Source: Biformimicrobium ophioploci (GTDB taxonomy: Bacteria; Pseudomonadota; Gammaproteobacteria; Pseudomonadales; Cellvibrionaceae). Taken from it: a DNA stretch of 64,000 nt. The notes below the pieces were generated by a model that saw only the letters and a program-made list of their open reading frames with translations, was not told where the DNA came from and ran no database searches. This document shows positions 39,311 through 48,839 of the stretch, piece after piece (the stretch's first letter is position 1; each line of letters begins with the position of its first letter). Position numbers and translations under genes: made by a program. Location: NCBI RefSeq assembly GCF_030270605.1, contig NZ_BSYJ01000003.1, positions 434,001 to 498,000 of the forward strand. Reading direction: 5' to 3'.

Positions 39311-39913
39311 ATGGGCGTACTGGTAGGCAAACCGGCACCGGACTTTACCGCCGCAGCTGTACTGGGCAATGGCGAAATCGTAGATTCCTATACCCTGTCC
39401 GAAGCAATCAAGGGCAAGAAGGCTGTCATCTTCTTCTACCCGCTGGACTTCACTTTCGTGTGCCCGTCCGAGCTGATCGCGTTCGACCACCGCTATGAAG
39501 AATTCGCCAAGCGTGGCGTTGAGGTGATCGGTGTTTCCATCGACTCCCAGTTCTCCCACAACGCCTGGCGCAACACCCCGGTAAACGACGGTGGCATTGG
39601 CCCGGTCAAGTACGCACTGGTTGCAGACGTCAAGCACGAAATCTGCCAGGCGTACGATGTTGAAGCGGATGCGGGCGTTGCTTTCCGCGGCTCCTTCCTG
39701 ATCGATGAGGAAGGCACTGTGCGTCACCAGGTAGTAAATGACCTGCCGCTGGGCCGTAACGTAGACGAAATGCTGCGCATGGTTGACGCGCTGGCATTCC
39801 ACCAGGAGCACGGCGAAGTTTGTCCGGCTGGCTGGCAGGAAGGTGACAGCGGTATGGACGCTTCCCCGACTGGCGTTGCCAAGTACCTGAGCGAGAACGC
39901 CGACAAGCTGTAA
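39311..39913 (+). CDS. Typical 2-Cys peroxiredoxin
   Basis: 200 residues. Peroxidatic C51 lies in FTFVCPSE and resolving C171 in EVCPAGW. It reduces hydrogen peroxide and organic peroxides using thioredoxin or AhpF. The GGIG segment is present but the C-terminal YF motif is absent, so it should resist over-oxidation. GGAG lies before the ATG and a strong terminator follows. It stands alone without ahpF. Confidence 0.93.
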   Translation: MGVLVGKPAPDFTAAAVLGNGEIVDSYTLSEAIKGKKAVIFFYPLDFTFVCPSELIAFDHRYEEFAKRGVEVIGVSIDSQFSHNAWRNTPVNDGGIGPVKYALVADVKHEICQAYDVEADAGVAFRGSFLIDEEGTVRHQVVNDLPLGRNVDEMLRMVDALAFHQEHGEVCPAGWQEGDSGMDASPTGVAKYLSENADKL

Positions 39914-39930
39914 TCAGCTGGTTGCTGCAG

Positions 39931-39964
39931 AAAGGCTGCCTTCGAAAGAAGGCGGCCTTTTTTT
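39931..39964 (+). terminator. Terminator of the peroxiredoxin gene
   Basis: AAAGGCTGCCTTC-GAAA-GAAGGCGGCCTTT hairpin with a GAAA tetraloop and a T-run. Confidence 0.9.
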
Positions 39965-40114
39965 GTTTACGCACCCTTGTTGTGCATTTTGCGAATGCCG
40001 CCAAATGCTACCGAGCTTTGTCTGAAAAGTGATTTTCCCGCTGCTAGGCTTAATAGGTTTACGGAATCATCCGTGTGTGCCGGGCCTCCAATCCATCCTG
40101 ATACCGAGTCGTAG

Positions 40115-41278
40115 ATGCCGTTTCGTTGTTACAGGTTTTTTTACGCCATTCTGTTTGCTGTCGCATCTGCGGCCAGCCCAGTATTGCTGGCGAGTGACAT
40201 CCAGCAATCGGCCCGGTATTTCGACAAGTATTTTCGCCAGGCGATCAAGGACAAGCGTATTCCCGGCGCCGCCTACGTCATCGTAGAGCGGGACAAGGTT
40301 GTCGCCATGAAAACCTATGGCGTCAAGACCCAGGGCAAGAAGGACCCAATCGACAAGAACACCGTTTTCCGGCTGGCCTCGGTGTCCAAGACTTTTGCTG
40401 GCACCGTGGCGGCGCTGCTCGAGCAGGAAGAGAAGTTTGGCTGGGATGACCGGGTCATCAATTATGTGCCCGAACTGAAGTTCAAGACCCGTAACCTGTC
40501 CAGCAAACTGACGGTGGGCCATCTGCTGAGCCATTCATCGGGCCTGGTGCCGAACGCTTACGACAACATGTTGGAGGCGTCCAAGTCCGTAGAGCAGATC
40601 CTGCCCAAGTTTTCCCTGATAGATCCGTTCTGCCCGCCGGGGCAATGCTACGGGTACCAGAATGTGCTGTTCAGCCTGATCGAACGGGTGATTGAGAAGT
40701 CCACCGGGGTGGCTTACGAAGAGCACCTGCAGGAGCGCGTTTTTACGCCCCTCAAGATGGAAAATGCCTCCATCGGTTACAAGGCCTTCACCACCGCCAG
40801 TAACCGGGCGACGCCGCACGTAAAGACCAGGAAGGGCTGGCGCGCGGTCAAGGTGAAGAAAGGCTATTACTTTGCGCCCTCAGCGGCTGGCGTCAACACC
40901 AGCATCACCGACCTGGCCGAGTGGCTGAAAGCCCACATGGGTTTTTATCCGAAGGTACTGGCCCCGGAAACGATCGCGGAGATCACGCAGCAGAGAATCG
41001 AAACCAAGCAGGACAGGCGTCGCCGGATCTGGCGGGACTACGTCAGCGATGCCGGCTACGGTCTCGGTTGGCGGATTTACAGTATTGGTGACGACCGGGT
41101 GATCTACCACGGCGGCTGGGTTGCAGGCTTCCGCGCAGCGGTGGCCTATTCGGAAAACGAGAAGATCGGGATTGCGATCCTGATGAATGCGGAATCCAAG
41201 GTGATCAACGAGATGACCGCAAACTTTATTATCGATATTACCGGCAAGCGTTCGCTTGCCAAGCTGGTTGATCGTTAA
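40115..41278 (+). CDS. Exported serine beta-lactamase-fold hydrolase (second copy)
   Basis: 387 residues. A signal peptide (about residues 1-26) precedes a class C-like fold with S89-V-S-K92, the tyrosine motif YGYQN and HGG in YHGGWVAG. It lacks the DUF3471 tail of the paralog at 27342. It is a penicillin-binding-like esterase, amidase or DD-peptidase of unknown substrate. Single gene; a palindromic repeat array starts 9 bases after its stop codon. Confidence 0.85.
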   Translation: MPFRCYRFFYAILFAVASAASPVLLASDIQQSARYFDKYFRQAIKDKRIPGAAYVIVERDKVVAMKTYGVKTQGKKDPIDKNTVFRLASVSKTFAGTVAALLEQEEKFGWDDRVINYVPELKFKTRNLSSKLTVGHLLSHSSGLVPNAYDNMLEASKSVEQILPKFSLIDPFCPPGQCYGYQNVLFSLIERVIEKSTGVAYEEHLQERVFTPLKMENASIGYKAFTTASNRATPHVKTRKGWRAVKVKKGYYFAPSAAGVNTSITDLAEWLKAHMGFYPKVLAPETIAEITQQRIETKQDRRRRIWRDYVSDAGYGLGWRIYSIGDDRVIYHGGWVAGFRAAVAYSENEKIGIAILMNAESKVINEMTANFIIDITGKRSLAKLVDR

Positions 41279-41286
41279 TGACGAAC

Positions 41287-41422
41287 GGGGTCAGAGCGAA
41301 TGCTCTGACCCCTTAAGTTACGCGATTCATGGGGTCAGAGCCTTGGCTCTGACCCCTTAAGTTACGCGATATATGGGGTCAGAGCTTTCGCTCTGACCCC
41401 TTTTATCACGCGCTCTGACCCC
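41287..41422. repeat. Palindromic GGGGTCAGAGC repeat, three units plus a half, 44-bp period
   Basis: Hairpin units at 41287-41312, 41331-41356 and 41375-41400 each read GGGGTCAGAGC, a 4-base loop, then GCTCTGACCCC (one arm slightly shifted). They are separated by an 18-bp spacer TTAAGTTACGCGAT plus four bases. A lone right arm follows at 41412-41422. It lies between convergent genes. Confidence 0.9.
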
Positions 41423-41429
41423 ATCGGTC

Positions 41430-42368
41430 TCAATAACCCCGCTCAAAATCCACCAGATACTCCAGCGCCTGCCCGCGCTTCCAGCGCTCGAGGTTGCCCA
41501 GAAAAATCCTGGCAATGTCTTCCGGAAAACTCTCCGCCGCACAGTGCGGCGTAATCACGAGGCCCGGGCAATCCCACAGCGGGCTGTCCTGCGGTAACGG
41601 TTCCTGCCTGAAGACATCCAGTACCGCGCCGCCTATTACTCTCTTCTCAAGAGCCTGAACCAGGTCTTCCTCGACAACAGCGCTGCCACGGCCAACGTTA
41701 ATAAACAGCGCTTCACCCTTCATTCCTTCAAACAGGGCGCGATTGAAAAGGCCCTGTGTTGCCGGGGTATCCGGCAGTACGGAAACGAGAAAGTCGCACC
41801 GGGCGGCCATAGCCGCAAGCTGATCGCCGCTGAAGGTCTCGTCGGTGTTGGCGGCGGGGCCCGGTGTGCGTTTCCAGCCCAATGTACGCATCCCAAGCGC
41901 TTTTGCTGTTGCCGCAATTTGCTGTCCGATGGATCCCAGCCCGCAGATGCCCATGGTCAGGCCCGCAAGGCCGCGGTAGCGGTTCGGCTGCCAGATTTTG
42001 GCCTCCTGCTGTTTGGCCAGTTGCCCGATGCGGCGCTCCCTGGCGAGGATATTCCCGAATACATATTCGCTCATCAGTGGGCCGAAGATGCCCTTGATCC
42101 CGGTGAGCTGGTAATCGCGGCGCAGGCCATCGCGGCAAAATGGCTCGATGCCCGCAAATGTGGACTGTACCCACTTGAGGGCGGGCATCTGCGCGAGGCA
42201 GGGGGCCACCAGTGCCGGCTCGCCCAGCACGATTTCCGCGTTGGCGAGGATGTCGGCAGGTGGGCAGTCGTTTGGGCTGCTGATTTGCAAACTGCCGGCG
42301 GCAGGGTGGCGGGCGATCAATGCCTCGTATCGGGCCGCATCGCGGGAGAGGATCAGCAGGTTGGTCAT
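41430..42368 (-). CDS. D-2-hydroxyacid dehydrogenase (NAD(P)-dependent)
   Basis: 312 residues. The nucleotide-binding motif is GICGLGSIG. Catalytic Arg lies in INVGRGSAV, Glu in DVFRQEPLP and His in VITPHCAAE. It belongs to the GhrA-like group reducing glyoxylate or hydroxypyruvate. Substrate is not certain. The last residues reach the edge of the palindromic repeat array. Confidence 0.87.
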   Translation of the reverse strand: MTNLLILSRDAARYEALIARHPAAGSLQISSPNDCPPADILANAEIVLGEPALVAPCLAQMPALKWVQSTFAGIEPFCRDGLRRDYQLTGIKGIFGPLMSEYVFGNILARERRIGQLAKQQEAKIWQPNRYRGLAGLTMGICGLGSIGQQIAATAKALGMRTLGWKRTPGPAANTDETFSGDQLAAMAARCDFLVSVLPDTPATQGLFNRALFEGMKGEALFINVGRGSAVVEEDLVQALEKRVIGGAVLDVFRQEPLPQDSPLWDCPGLVITPHCAAESFPEDIARIFLGNLERWKRGQALEYLVDFERGY

Positions 42369-42517
42369 GAGCTCCGGGTCCTTGGTGTCGATGGCATCTT
42401 ATCAGTATTCAAGGGGCAGTATTCACGCCCGTACTGACGGGGCATGGAGGGCTGGTTGAAATTTGCACAGTTGGAATGGTCGGTCGCACTCCGTGCCGGA
42501 TCTCTCTGACAGAAGTC

Positions 42518-42545
42518 CTTGAAACCGCGCAGGCAAGCCCCATAT
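42518..42545 (+). promoter_or_regulatory. Sigma-32 heat-shock promoter of htpG
   Basis: CTTGAAA (42518-42524), a 13-bp spacer and CCCCATAT (42538-42545), an exact match to the RpoH consensus, about 60 bases upstream of the htpG ATG. Confidence 0.85.
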
Positions 42546-42604
42546 CCGATGCCAGTACAACTAATTCGTTATCCAACCCTACCTGACCGGAGATTTTCGA
42601 CGCC

Positions 42605-44527
42605 ATGACAGTAGAGGCCCAGAAAGAAAGCCGCGGATTCCAGACGGAAGCAAAACAGCTGCTGCACCTGATGATTCACTCCCTGTATTCCAACCAGGAG
42701 ATCTTCCTGCGGGAGCTGGTATCCAACGCCTCGGACGCGGCAGACAAATTGCGCTTTGAAGCCCTGTCCACCCCTGAACTGATCGCGAACGACGCAGACC
42801 TGAAAATCCGAATCGAGTTCGACAAGGAAGCGGGTACCCTCACCATTGCCGACAATGGTATTGGTATGAGCCGTGACGAGGTGATCGAGAACCTTGGCAC
42901 GATTGCCCGCTCCGGCACCGGAAAGTTCCTGGAGCAGCTGACCGGAGACCAGAAGAAGGATTCACACCTGATCGGTCAGTTCGGTGTGGGTTTCTATTCC
43001 GCATTTATCGTCGCGGACAAGGTTGATGTGTTCACCCGTCGCGCCGGCGCCAGCGCGTCTGAAGGTGTGCACTGGGAGTGCCACGGCGAGGCCGAGTACA
43101 CCATCGAGAATGCGGAGAAGGACAGCCGCGGTACCACCGTGGTGCTGCACCTGAAGGAAGATGCCAGGGAGTTCGCCGACGGCTGGCGCCTGCGTTCTAT
43201 TATCAAGAAGTACTCCGATCACATCGCACTGCCGGTGGAAATGCTGAAAGAAGCTGCGCCGGCAATGGGCGAGGAAGGAGAAGAAAAGGCGGAAGACGCA
43301 GCCCCGGAATACGAGGTGGTGAATGCCGCCAAGGCGATGTGGACCCGTCCGCGCTCCGAAGTGACAGCGGAGGAGTACAAGGAATTTTACAAGCACATCG
43401 CACATGACTTTGAGGACCCGCTCGCCTGGAGTCACAACAAGGTCGAGGGCAAGCTGGATTACACCAGTCTGCTATTTATTCCGTCCCGTGCGCCTTTCGA
43501 CCTGTACCAGCGAGATGCCGCCCGCGGCCTCAAGCTGTACGTCCAGCGCACCTTCATCATGGACGATGCCGAGCAGTTCCTGCCGCTGTACCTGCGCTTC
43601 GTGAAGGGTGTGCTGGATTCCAACGACCTGCCGCTGAACGTTTCCCGCGAAATCCTGCAGAACGATCGCAATATCGACGCGATCAAGTCCGCGCTGACCA
43701 AGCGTGTGCTGGATATGCTGGGTAAGCTGGCCAGCAAGGATGCCGAGCAGTACGCGAAATTCTGGGACCTGTTTGGCAATGTACTGAAGGAAGGTCCCGC
43801 GGAAGACTTCGCCAATAAGGAAAAGGTGGCCAAGCTGCTGCGCTTCAGCTCCACCCATACCGACAATGCGAAGCAGGACCAGTCCATCGAGGACTATGTC
43901 AGCCGCATGAAGGAAGGCCAGGACAAAATTTATTACGTGTGCGCAGACAACTTTGCCACTGCCAAGTCCAGCCCTTACCTGGAAGTATTCCGCAAGAAGG
44001 GGATTGAGGTACTGCTGCTTTCCGACCAGATTGACGAGTGGTTTGTAGGCCACATGAACGAGTTCGACGGCAAGCAGTTCCAGGACGTGGCCAAGGGTGC
44101 ACTGGACCTGGGTGAGGCGGAGACCGAAGAGGACAAGTCCGCACGGGAAGAGGCGGAGAAGGCCGCTGAAGGCCTGGTGGAGCGCGTCAAAGGTGTGCTG
44201 GAGTCACGCGTGGATGAAGTCCGCGTTTCCACGCGCCTGACCGAGTCGCCGGCATGTCTGGTGGTCAGCGAGCACGATATGGGCCCGCAGATGCGTCGCA
44301 TTCTGGAGCAGGCCGGGCAGGCGCTGCCGGAGTCCAAGCCGATTTTCGAGCTGAACCCGGAGCACCCGCTGGTGAAGCGCCTGGACCAGGAGGCGGATGA
44401 AGACCGCTTTGCGGATCTGACCAATGTACTGATGGATCAGGCCAGCCTGGCCGCGGGGGACCAGCTGGAGGACCCGGCGGATTACGTGCGTCGCCTGAAT
44501 TCGCTGCTGCTGGAGCTCAGCAAGTAA
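42605..44527 (+). CDS. htpG: Molecular chaperone HtpG (Hsp90)
   Basis: 640 residues, full length. The GHKL ATPase domain holds [18 protein letters not shown] and [11 protein letters not shown]. Middle and C-terminal dimerisation domains follow. It is a cytosolic ATP-driven chaperone that finishes folding of clients with DnaK. The heat-shock promoter and terminator make it a single-gene unit. Confidence 0.97.
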   Translation: MTVEAQKESRGFQTEAKQLLHLMIHSLYSNQEIFLRELVSNASDAADKLRFEALSTPELIANDADLKIRIEFDKEAGTLTIADNGIGMSRDEVIENLGTIARSGTGKFLEQLTGDQKKDSHLIGQFGVGFYSAFIVADKVDVFTRRAGASASEGVHWECHGEAEYTIENAEKDSRGTTVVLHLKEDAREFADGWRLRSIIKKYSDHIALPVEMLKEAAPAMGEEGEEKAEDAAPEYEVVNAAKAMWTRPRSEVTAEEYKEFYKHIAHDFEDPLAWSHNKVEGKLDYTSLLFIPSRAPFDLYQRDAARGLKLYVQRTFIMDDAEQFLPLYLRFVKGVLDSNDLPLNVSREILQNDRNIDAIKSALTKRVLDMLGKLASKDAEQYAKFWDLFGNVLKEGPAEDFANKEKVAKLLRFSSTHTDNAKQDQSIEDYVSRMKEGQDKIYYVCADNFATAKSSPYLEVFRKKGIEVLLLSDQIDEWFVGHMNEFDGKQFQDVAKGALDLGEAETEEDKSAREEAEKAAEGLVERVKGVLESRVDEVRVSTRLTESPACLVVSEHDMGPQMRRILEQAGQALPESKPIFELNPEHPLVKRLDQEADEDRFADLTNVLMDQASLAAGDQLEDPADYVRRLNSLLLELSK

Positions 44528-44546
44528 GCTTGCACTGCGTGAAAAG

Positions 44547-44571
44547 AGGTCGGCCCAGCCGGCCTTTTTTT
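44547..44571 (+). terminator. Terminator of htpG
   Basis: AGGTCGGC-CCA-GCCGGCCT hairpin (one G-T pair) followed by a run of seven T residues. Confidence 0.85.
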
Positions 44572-44759
44572 ATGTTCATGGTGCATTTCTGTGCGTAAAT
44601 TGTGCAGTCTGCGGGGCCGGCCCAAATTGGGTTTTGGCTGCAGGGCGCGGGCACCTATAATCGCGACAGATACAAAAGGGGGCGATTGGTCACTTTTTGT
44701 GCGCCGGCTCTGCGCCGGCATCTGATTCCAGAAAATACGGAAAGCGGAAAAATAACAAT

Positions 44760-45779
44760 ATGACGCAGAAAAATACCATCGCGGTACTGGGTGGTGGCAG
44801 CTTCGGCACGGCAATTGCCAATATCATCGCCGGCAACGGACACGACACGCGCCAGTGGATGCGCAATGCCGATAAGGCGGCCAAGTGCCAGGAGGCGAGG
44901 GAAAACAGCTTCTACCTGCCGGGCGTGCCGTTGCATGAAAACGTGCAGGTGACCAGTGACCTACAGGCGGCCGTACAAGACTGCGAGATCGTTTTCGTAG
45001 CCATCCCGAGCTCTTCATTCCGTGAAGTCGTGCGCCTGAGTGCGCCGTCATTGCAGGAAAATTGCATCCTGGTCAGTACCACCAAGGGCATCGAGCCCGG
45101 TGGCTTCAAGTTTATGAGCAACGTCCTGCATGAAGAGGTGCCGGGCGCGCGCGTGGGGGTGCTGAGCGGCCCTAACTTTGCCAAGGAAATCGTCGCCAAC
45201 CATTACACGGCAACGGTTGTTGCCAGTGAGCAGGAGGACGTCTGCCGCACAATCCAGCAGGTGCTGCATTCCGATACTTTCCGGGTTTATTCCAGTGAGG
45301 ATGTTTTCGGTGTCGAGCTGGCGGGCTCGCTCAAGAATATCTACGCGATTGTGACCGGTATGGCCGCTGCAATCGGCGTTGGCCAGAACACCAACAGCCT
45401 GCTGATCACCCGTTCACTCGCGGAAATGATGCGTTTCGCCGACGCACTGGGCGCTGACCCGATGTCCCTGATTGGTCTCGCCGGTGTCGGTGATTTGATC
45501 CTGACCTGTTCGTCGGACCTGAGCCGGAACTACCGGGTTGGCTACATGGTCGGCCAGGGCAAGCCCCTGGAACAGGCCATCGCGGATATCGGCCAGGTGG
45601 CCGAGGGCGTGAACACGGTGAAGCTGATAAAACACAAAGCCGATGAATTAGGCGTCTACATGCCCTTGGTTTCTGCTATTCACGCCATATTATTTGAAAA
45701 GTGCCCGATTCCCGAGGTAATCAAAGGTCTGATGTCGGGTGCGCAAACCTTCGATGTGGCTTACTCGGTGAAAAACTGA
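44760..45779 (+). CDS. gpsA: Glycerol-3-phosphate dehydrogenase (NAD(P)+)
   Basis: 339 residues from the ATG at 44760. The Rossmann motif AVLGGGSFGTA follows at once; the longer frame is rejected. It reduces dihydroxyacetone phosphate to sn-glycerol 3-phosphate for phospholipid synthesis. The catalytic lysine region LAGSLKNIYAI and NTNSLLITR are intact. Its stop codon TGA overlaps the next ATG. Confidence 0.96.
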   Translation: MTQKNTIAVLGGGSFGTAIANIIAGNGHDTRQWMRNADKAAKCQEARENSFYLPGVPLHENVQVTSDLQAAVQDCEIVFVAIPSSSFREVVRLSAPSLQENCILVSTTKGIEPGGFKFMSNVLHEEVPGARVGVLSGPNFAKEIVANHYTATVVASEQEDVCRTIQQVLHSDTFRVYSSEDVFGVELAGSLKNIYAIVTGMAAAIGVGQNTNSLLITRSLAEMMRFADALGADPMSLIGLAGVGDLILTCSSDLSRNYRVGYMVGQGKPLEQAIADIGQVAEGVNTVKLIKHKADELGVYMPLVSAIHAILFEKCPIPEVIKGLMSGAQTFDVAYSVKN

Positions 45780-46315
45780 TGGACGAAAAACTCAAGAAAA
45801 ACCTGACCGCCAGCAACGCCTGGGTGCGGCTTGTATACATGCTGCTGTTCGCACTGTTGCTGGAGATCGCCGGTGTGGTCATGCTGGTGATCGTTGTGCT
45901 GCAGTTCGTGTTCTCCCTGCTGACGGGCAGCAGCAACGACAACCTGCGCCGCTTCGGAGACCAGCTGGCATCCTTTATCTACCAGGCCCTGCAGTTCCTG
46001 ATCTACAACACCGAAGAGAAGCCGTTCCCGTTTTCCGAGTGGCCGGAGGCGGAGAAGGAAGACCTGTCCGTTTATGAAAGCGCTGCGGTCGATGTGGAGG
46101 CCGAGGCCGAGATTGTGGTGACCGAGCCCGACAGTGGTGCGCCGGTGGAAAAGGGCAAGGCCATTCGTGAGACCGTTATCGAGCTGGGAGCAGATGAGCA
46201 GCCCGGAACCGAAGCGGACAAGCCGGAAAGCAAGGGCCAGCCCAAGGGCCAATCCAAAGACCAGCCCAAGGATCACAACAAGGAGCAGAACAAGGAGCAG
46301 AACAAGGAGCAGTAA
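45779..46315 (+). CDS. DUF4389 inner-membrane protein with K-x-Q-x tail
   Basis: 178 residues. It overlaps gpsA by one base (TGATG). One long hydrophobic segment (about residues 20-48) is followed by the conserved DNLRRFGDQLASFIYQALQF region of DUF4389 and an acidic stretch. The last 28 residues are seven degenerate tetrapeptides of the K-(G/D/E)-Q-(P/S/N) type, strongly charged. Function is unknown; the gpsA-DUF4389-sixA order recurs in gamma-proteobacteria. The tail is probably cytosolic and disordered. Confidence 0.8.
   Translation: MDEKLKKNLTASNAWVRLVYMLLFALLLEIAGVVMLVIVVLQFVFSLLTGSSNDNLRRFGDQLASFIYQALQFLIYNTEEKPFPFSEWPEAEKEDLSVYESAAVDVEAEAEIVVTEPDSGAPVEKGKAIRETVIELGADEQPGTEADKPESKGQPKGQSKDQPKDHNKEQNKEQNKEQ
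46277..46312 (+). repeat. Perfect 12-bp triplication at the 3' end of the DUF4389 gene
   Basis: AACAAGGAGCAG repeats three times without a mismatch (46277, 46289, 46301) and ends at the stop codon, encoding N-K-E-Q three times. Degenerate 12-bp units precede it. AAGGAG in the units could also serve as ribosome sites for sixA, whose ATG overlaps the stop. Confidence 0.9.
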
Positions 46316-46764
46316 TGCGCCTGCTGATTCTTCGCCACGGCCAGGCTGCCGCCGGTGCGGTAGATGCCGAGCGCCCACTGACCGAACTCGGCAAGGACGA
46401 GGTGCGCTGGATGGTGGGCCGGCGCCGAGAGGACCTCGCGGGCGTCCGCACCATCTGGTCCAGCCCCTATGTGCGTGCACTGGAGTCAGCCCGCATTGTC
46501 GCTGACTCGCTTGGGCTGGAAGTCCACGAGCAGCCGCTGCTGGTCCCCAATGCGCGTATGCCGGAACTGGTAGAGGCTTTGCGTGCGGCCGACATTGAAT
46601 CTCTCCTGCTGGTTTCCCATCAGCCCTTGGTCGGCAATCTGGTCGACTCACTCTCCGGTGGTAACGGTGCCCTGGGTACCGCAAGCCTGACGTGCCTGGA
46701 AAGTGATATCTGGGCTGCCGGCTGTTGCGAGCAGCGCTGGGTTGAGCATGTTCGCCTGGGTTGA
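46315..46764 (+). CDS. sixA: Phosphohistidine phosphatase SixA
   Basis: 149 residues of the histidine phosphatase superfamily. The RHG catalytic motif (LILRHGQA) and second His (LVSHQPLVG) are present. SixA removes phosphate from histidines of phosphorelay or PTS proteins. Its ATG overlaps the upstream stop codon, so it is translated from the gpsA operon. Confidence 0.9.
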   Translation: MRLLILRHGQAAAGAVDAERPLTELGKDEVRWMVGRRREDLAGVRTIWSSPYVRALESARIVADSLGLEVHEQPLLVPNARMPELVEALRAADIESLLLVSHQPLVGNLVDSLSGGNGALGTASLTCLESDIWAAGCCEQRWVEHVRLG

Positions 46765-46875
46765 ACCCCCGCACCTGAAAAAATGTCGCCAATACTGGCG
46801 CAGGCTGTCATTGGCGCAGGTATTCCCGCCGCGGCATACTGCGCGCAGTCTTTTACAGCAGTAAAAACCAAATCT

Positions 46876-47763
46876 ATGCAGATTCCCGCAGAACGTCGCT
46901 TTCTGGTCGGCCAGAAATCTTTTGCGGCGCAGGAATGGCAGCTGCCCGATGCGCAGGGCCGTATGCTCCCAGTGATCGGCCTGCACGGCTGGCTGGATAA
47001 CAGTGCGACCTTCACCCGCCTTGCACCTTTGCTCAGAGGGGTGCACTTGATGGCGCTGGATATGGCGGGGCACGGCCAGAGTGATCACCGCTCTGCGGAT
47101 GCCACCTATAACCTTGTCGAAGACGTGGGTGATGTTATCGCCATCGCAAATGCCCTGGGGTGGGAGAAATTCCTGCTGCTGGGGCACTCCCGGGGTGCTG
47201 CGGTTGCCATGCTGGCAGCCGGTGCTTTCCCGGAAAGGGTGCAGGGTGTCGCACTGATCGACGGCATCATCCCCCTCCCGCAGAAAGAGGCGGATGCGCC
47301 GGCGGATCTCGCCAGGGCGGTCATGGATGCCGAAACATACCGGCACAAGAAGCCTCGTCGCTTTGCTTCGATTGAAATCGCCATCGAGGCGCGCCTGCGG
47401 GGTATGTTCAAGCTGTCGCGACAGGCGGCGACGCTCTTGACCGAACGCGGTGTGCGCCCGTATGAAAACGGCTTTACCTGGAGCACCGACCCGCGCCTGA
47501 TGGCAACTTCCAGCTCCAAGCTGAGTGTCGAGCAAATCAGGGCATTTCTGGGGCGCCTGGATATGCCGGTGCGCCTGCTGTTGGCGACGGAGGGGTTGTC
47601 CGAGCTGCGCGCCGGCATGCAGCGCGTGGTAAGCGGTTTCCCGGGTCTCGATGTGCGCGATGTGAAGGGCGGACATCACCTGCACCTCGAAGCCGAGGCG
47701 CCACTGGTGGCCGACGAATTGAATGGCTTTTTTACCGAATTGTCAGAAGGCTGTGCGCTTTGA
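46876..47763 (+). CDS. Alpha/beta hydrolase
   Basis: 295 residues if the ATG at 46876 is used; an in-frame ATG at 46783 adds 31 residues with no domain and neither start has a good ribosome site. Oxyanion segment LHGWLDNS, nucleophile elbow GHSRGA and a C-terminal His in GGHHLHLE are seen. It is a cytosolic serine hydrolase of unknown substrate. Its end overlaps the convergent isomerase gene by 21 bases. Confidence 0.82.
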   Translation: MQIPAERRFLVGQKSFAAQEWQLPDAQGRMLPVIGLHGWLDNSATFTRLAPLLRGVHLMALDMAGHGQSDHRSADATYNLVEDVGDVIAIANALGWEKFLLLGHSRGAAVAMLAAGAFPERVQGVALIDGIIPLPQKEADAPADLARAVMDAETYRHKKPRRFASIEIAIEARLRGMFKLSRQAATLLTERGVRPYENGFTWSTDPRLMATSSSKLSVEQIRAFLGRLDMPVRLLLATEGLSELRAGMQRVVSGFPGLDVRDVKGGHHLHLEAEAPLVADELNGFFTELSEGCAL

Positions 47764-48087
47764 GTAGCAGTCGCGTTCCATGTCACGCACTTCAACGGAG
47801 ACCGCCGGTACGGTTTCTGCCTGGCGACACAGGGCATTGAAAACTTGTTCGCTGAGCGCCCTTTTCTGGTCGCTCGTGCGGCCGTCCAGAATACGCACTT
47901 CGGCATGGATAAAGCTGGCGTCGTGCTCGCCGGCAATATAGTGCTGCACGGGGATTGCCCGGCTCTTGATCGCGTTACTGTTGAATAGCCCGGAGTCCAC
48001 CATGGCCTTGTGGCCAGCGCTGATCAGCGCTGGCAGCGCGACTTCTTCCTCGATATCTGCTGAATATTCAATAACCAAGTGTGGCAC
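47743..48087 (-). CDS. 5-carboxymethyl-2-hydroxymuconate delta-isomerase family (tautomerase fold)
   Basis: 114 residues from a GTG start, so the protein begins Met-Pro; Pro1 becomes the catalytic base after Met removal. PHLVIEYSADI and the C-terminal SVEVRDM segment fit CHMI. The family isomerises a ring-cleavage intermediate of homoprotocatechuate breakdown. No other hpa genes are near, so it may act on another keto-enol substrate. Confidence 0.82.
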   Translation of the reverse strand: MPHLVIEYSADIEEEVALPALISAGHKAMVDSGLFNSNAIKSRAIPVQHYIAGEHDASFIHAEVRILDGRTSDQKRALSEQVFNALCRQAETVPAVSVEVRDMERDCYSKRTAF

Positions 48088-48124
48088 AGGTCACTCCACC
48101 GTTGCAGGTTTTATTTTAGCTTAG

Positions 48125-48667
48125 TCAGCTGTTCAGCAGGGTCAGGAACTCGTTGCGGGTTGCCTGGCTGTTACGGAAACTGCCCAGCATGGCAGAGGTC
48201 TTCATGACCGAGTTTTGCTTCTCAACGCCGCGCATCATCATGCACATGTGCTTGGCTTCGATAATCACGCCAACACCGGCAGCGCCGGTTACCTTCTCGA
48301 TAGTCTCGGCAATCTGTACCGTGAGTTGCTCCTGAATCTGCAGGCGGCGCGCGAACATGTCGACAAGACGTGCAACCTTGGAGAGGCCGACAACGGTGCC
48401 GTTCGGGATGTAGGCAACGTGCGCCTTGCCGATAAATGGCAGCATATGATGCTCGCACAGCGAGTACAGCTCGATATCCTTGACCATTACCATTTCACTG
48501 GCGTCGGAGGGAAATAGTGCGTCGTTTACGATCTCTTCCACGCTCTGCTGGTAGCCCTGGCAAAGGAACTGCATCGCCTTTGCGGCGCGCTTTGGCGTGT
48601 CTACCAGCCCCGGCCGGGAGAGGTCTTCACCAACAGCTTCAATGATTCGGGCGTACTCTTCTTTCAT
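48125..48667 (-). CDS. folE: GTP cyclohydrolase I
   Basis: 180 residues. Zinc ligands are C71 and H74 (LCEHHMLPF) and a later Cys in KHMCMMMRG. It opens GTP to dihydroneopterin triphosphate, the first step of folate synthesis. The one-carbon operon at 11.7 kb depends on the resulting tetrahydrofolate. It lies 37 bases upstream of the CHMI-like gene and may be co-transcribed with it. Confidence 0.95.
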   Translation of the reverse strand: MKEEYARIIEAVGEDLSRPGLVDTPKRAAKAMQFLCQGYQQSVEEIVNDALFPSDASEMVMVKDIELYSLCEHHMLPFIGKAHVAYIPNGTVVGLSKVARLVDMFARRLQIQEQLTVQIAETIEKVTGAAGVGVIIEAKHMCMMMRGVEKQNSVMKTSAMLGSFRNSQATRNEFLTLLNS

Positions 48668-48839
48668 GAATTGGTCCTGTTACACTGGCCGCGCCATTGT
48701 CTAGATTCTAGTGTGCCACGTAAATTAAATGCGTCACCCATATGATGCAAGCGGCGCAGTTTAACGCAATGATGGCGCGGGATACACTGCGGAGCGGTCA
48801 AACTCCCTGCATGTGCGGTGACAGGAACGGGAAATTCAG

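Noticed and set aside
41287-41422. CRISPR-like array
   Set aside because: Units are perfect palindromes and the intervals are nearly identical to each other, unlike CRISPR spacers; no cas genes are present.
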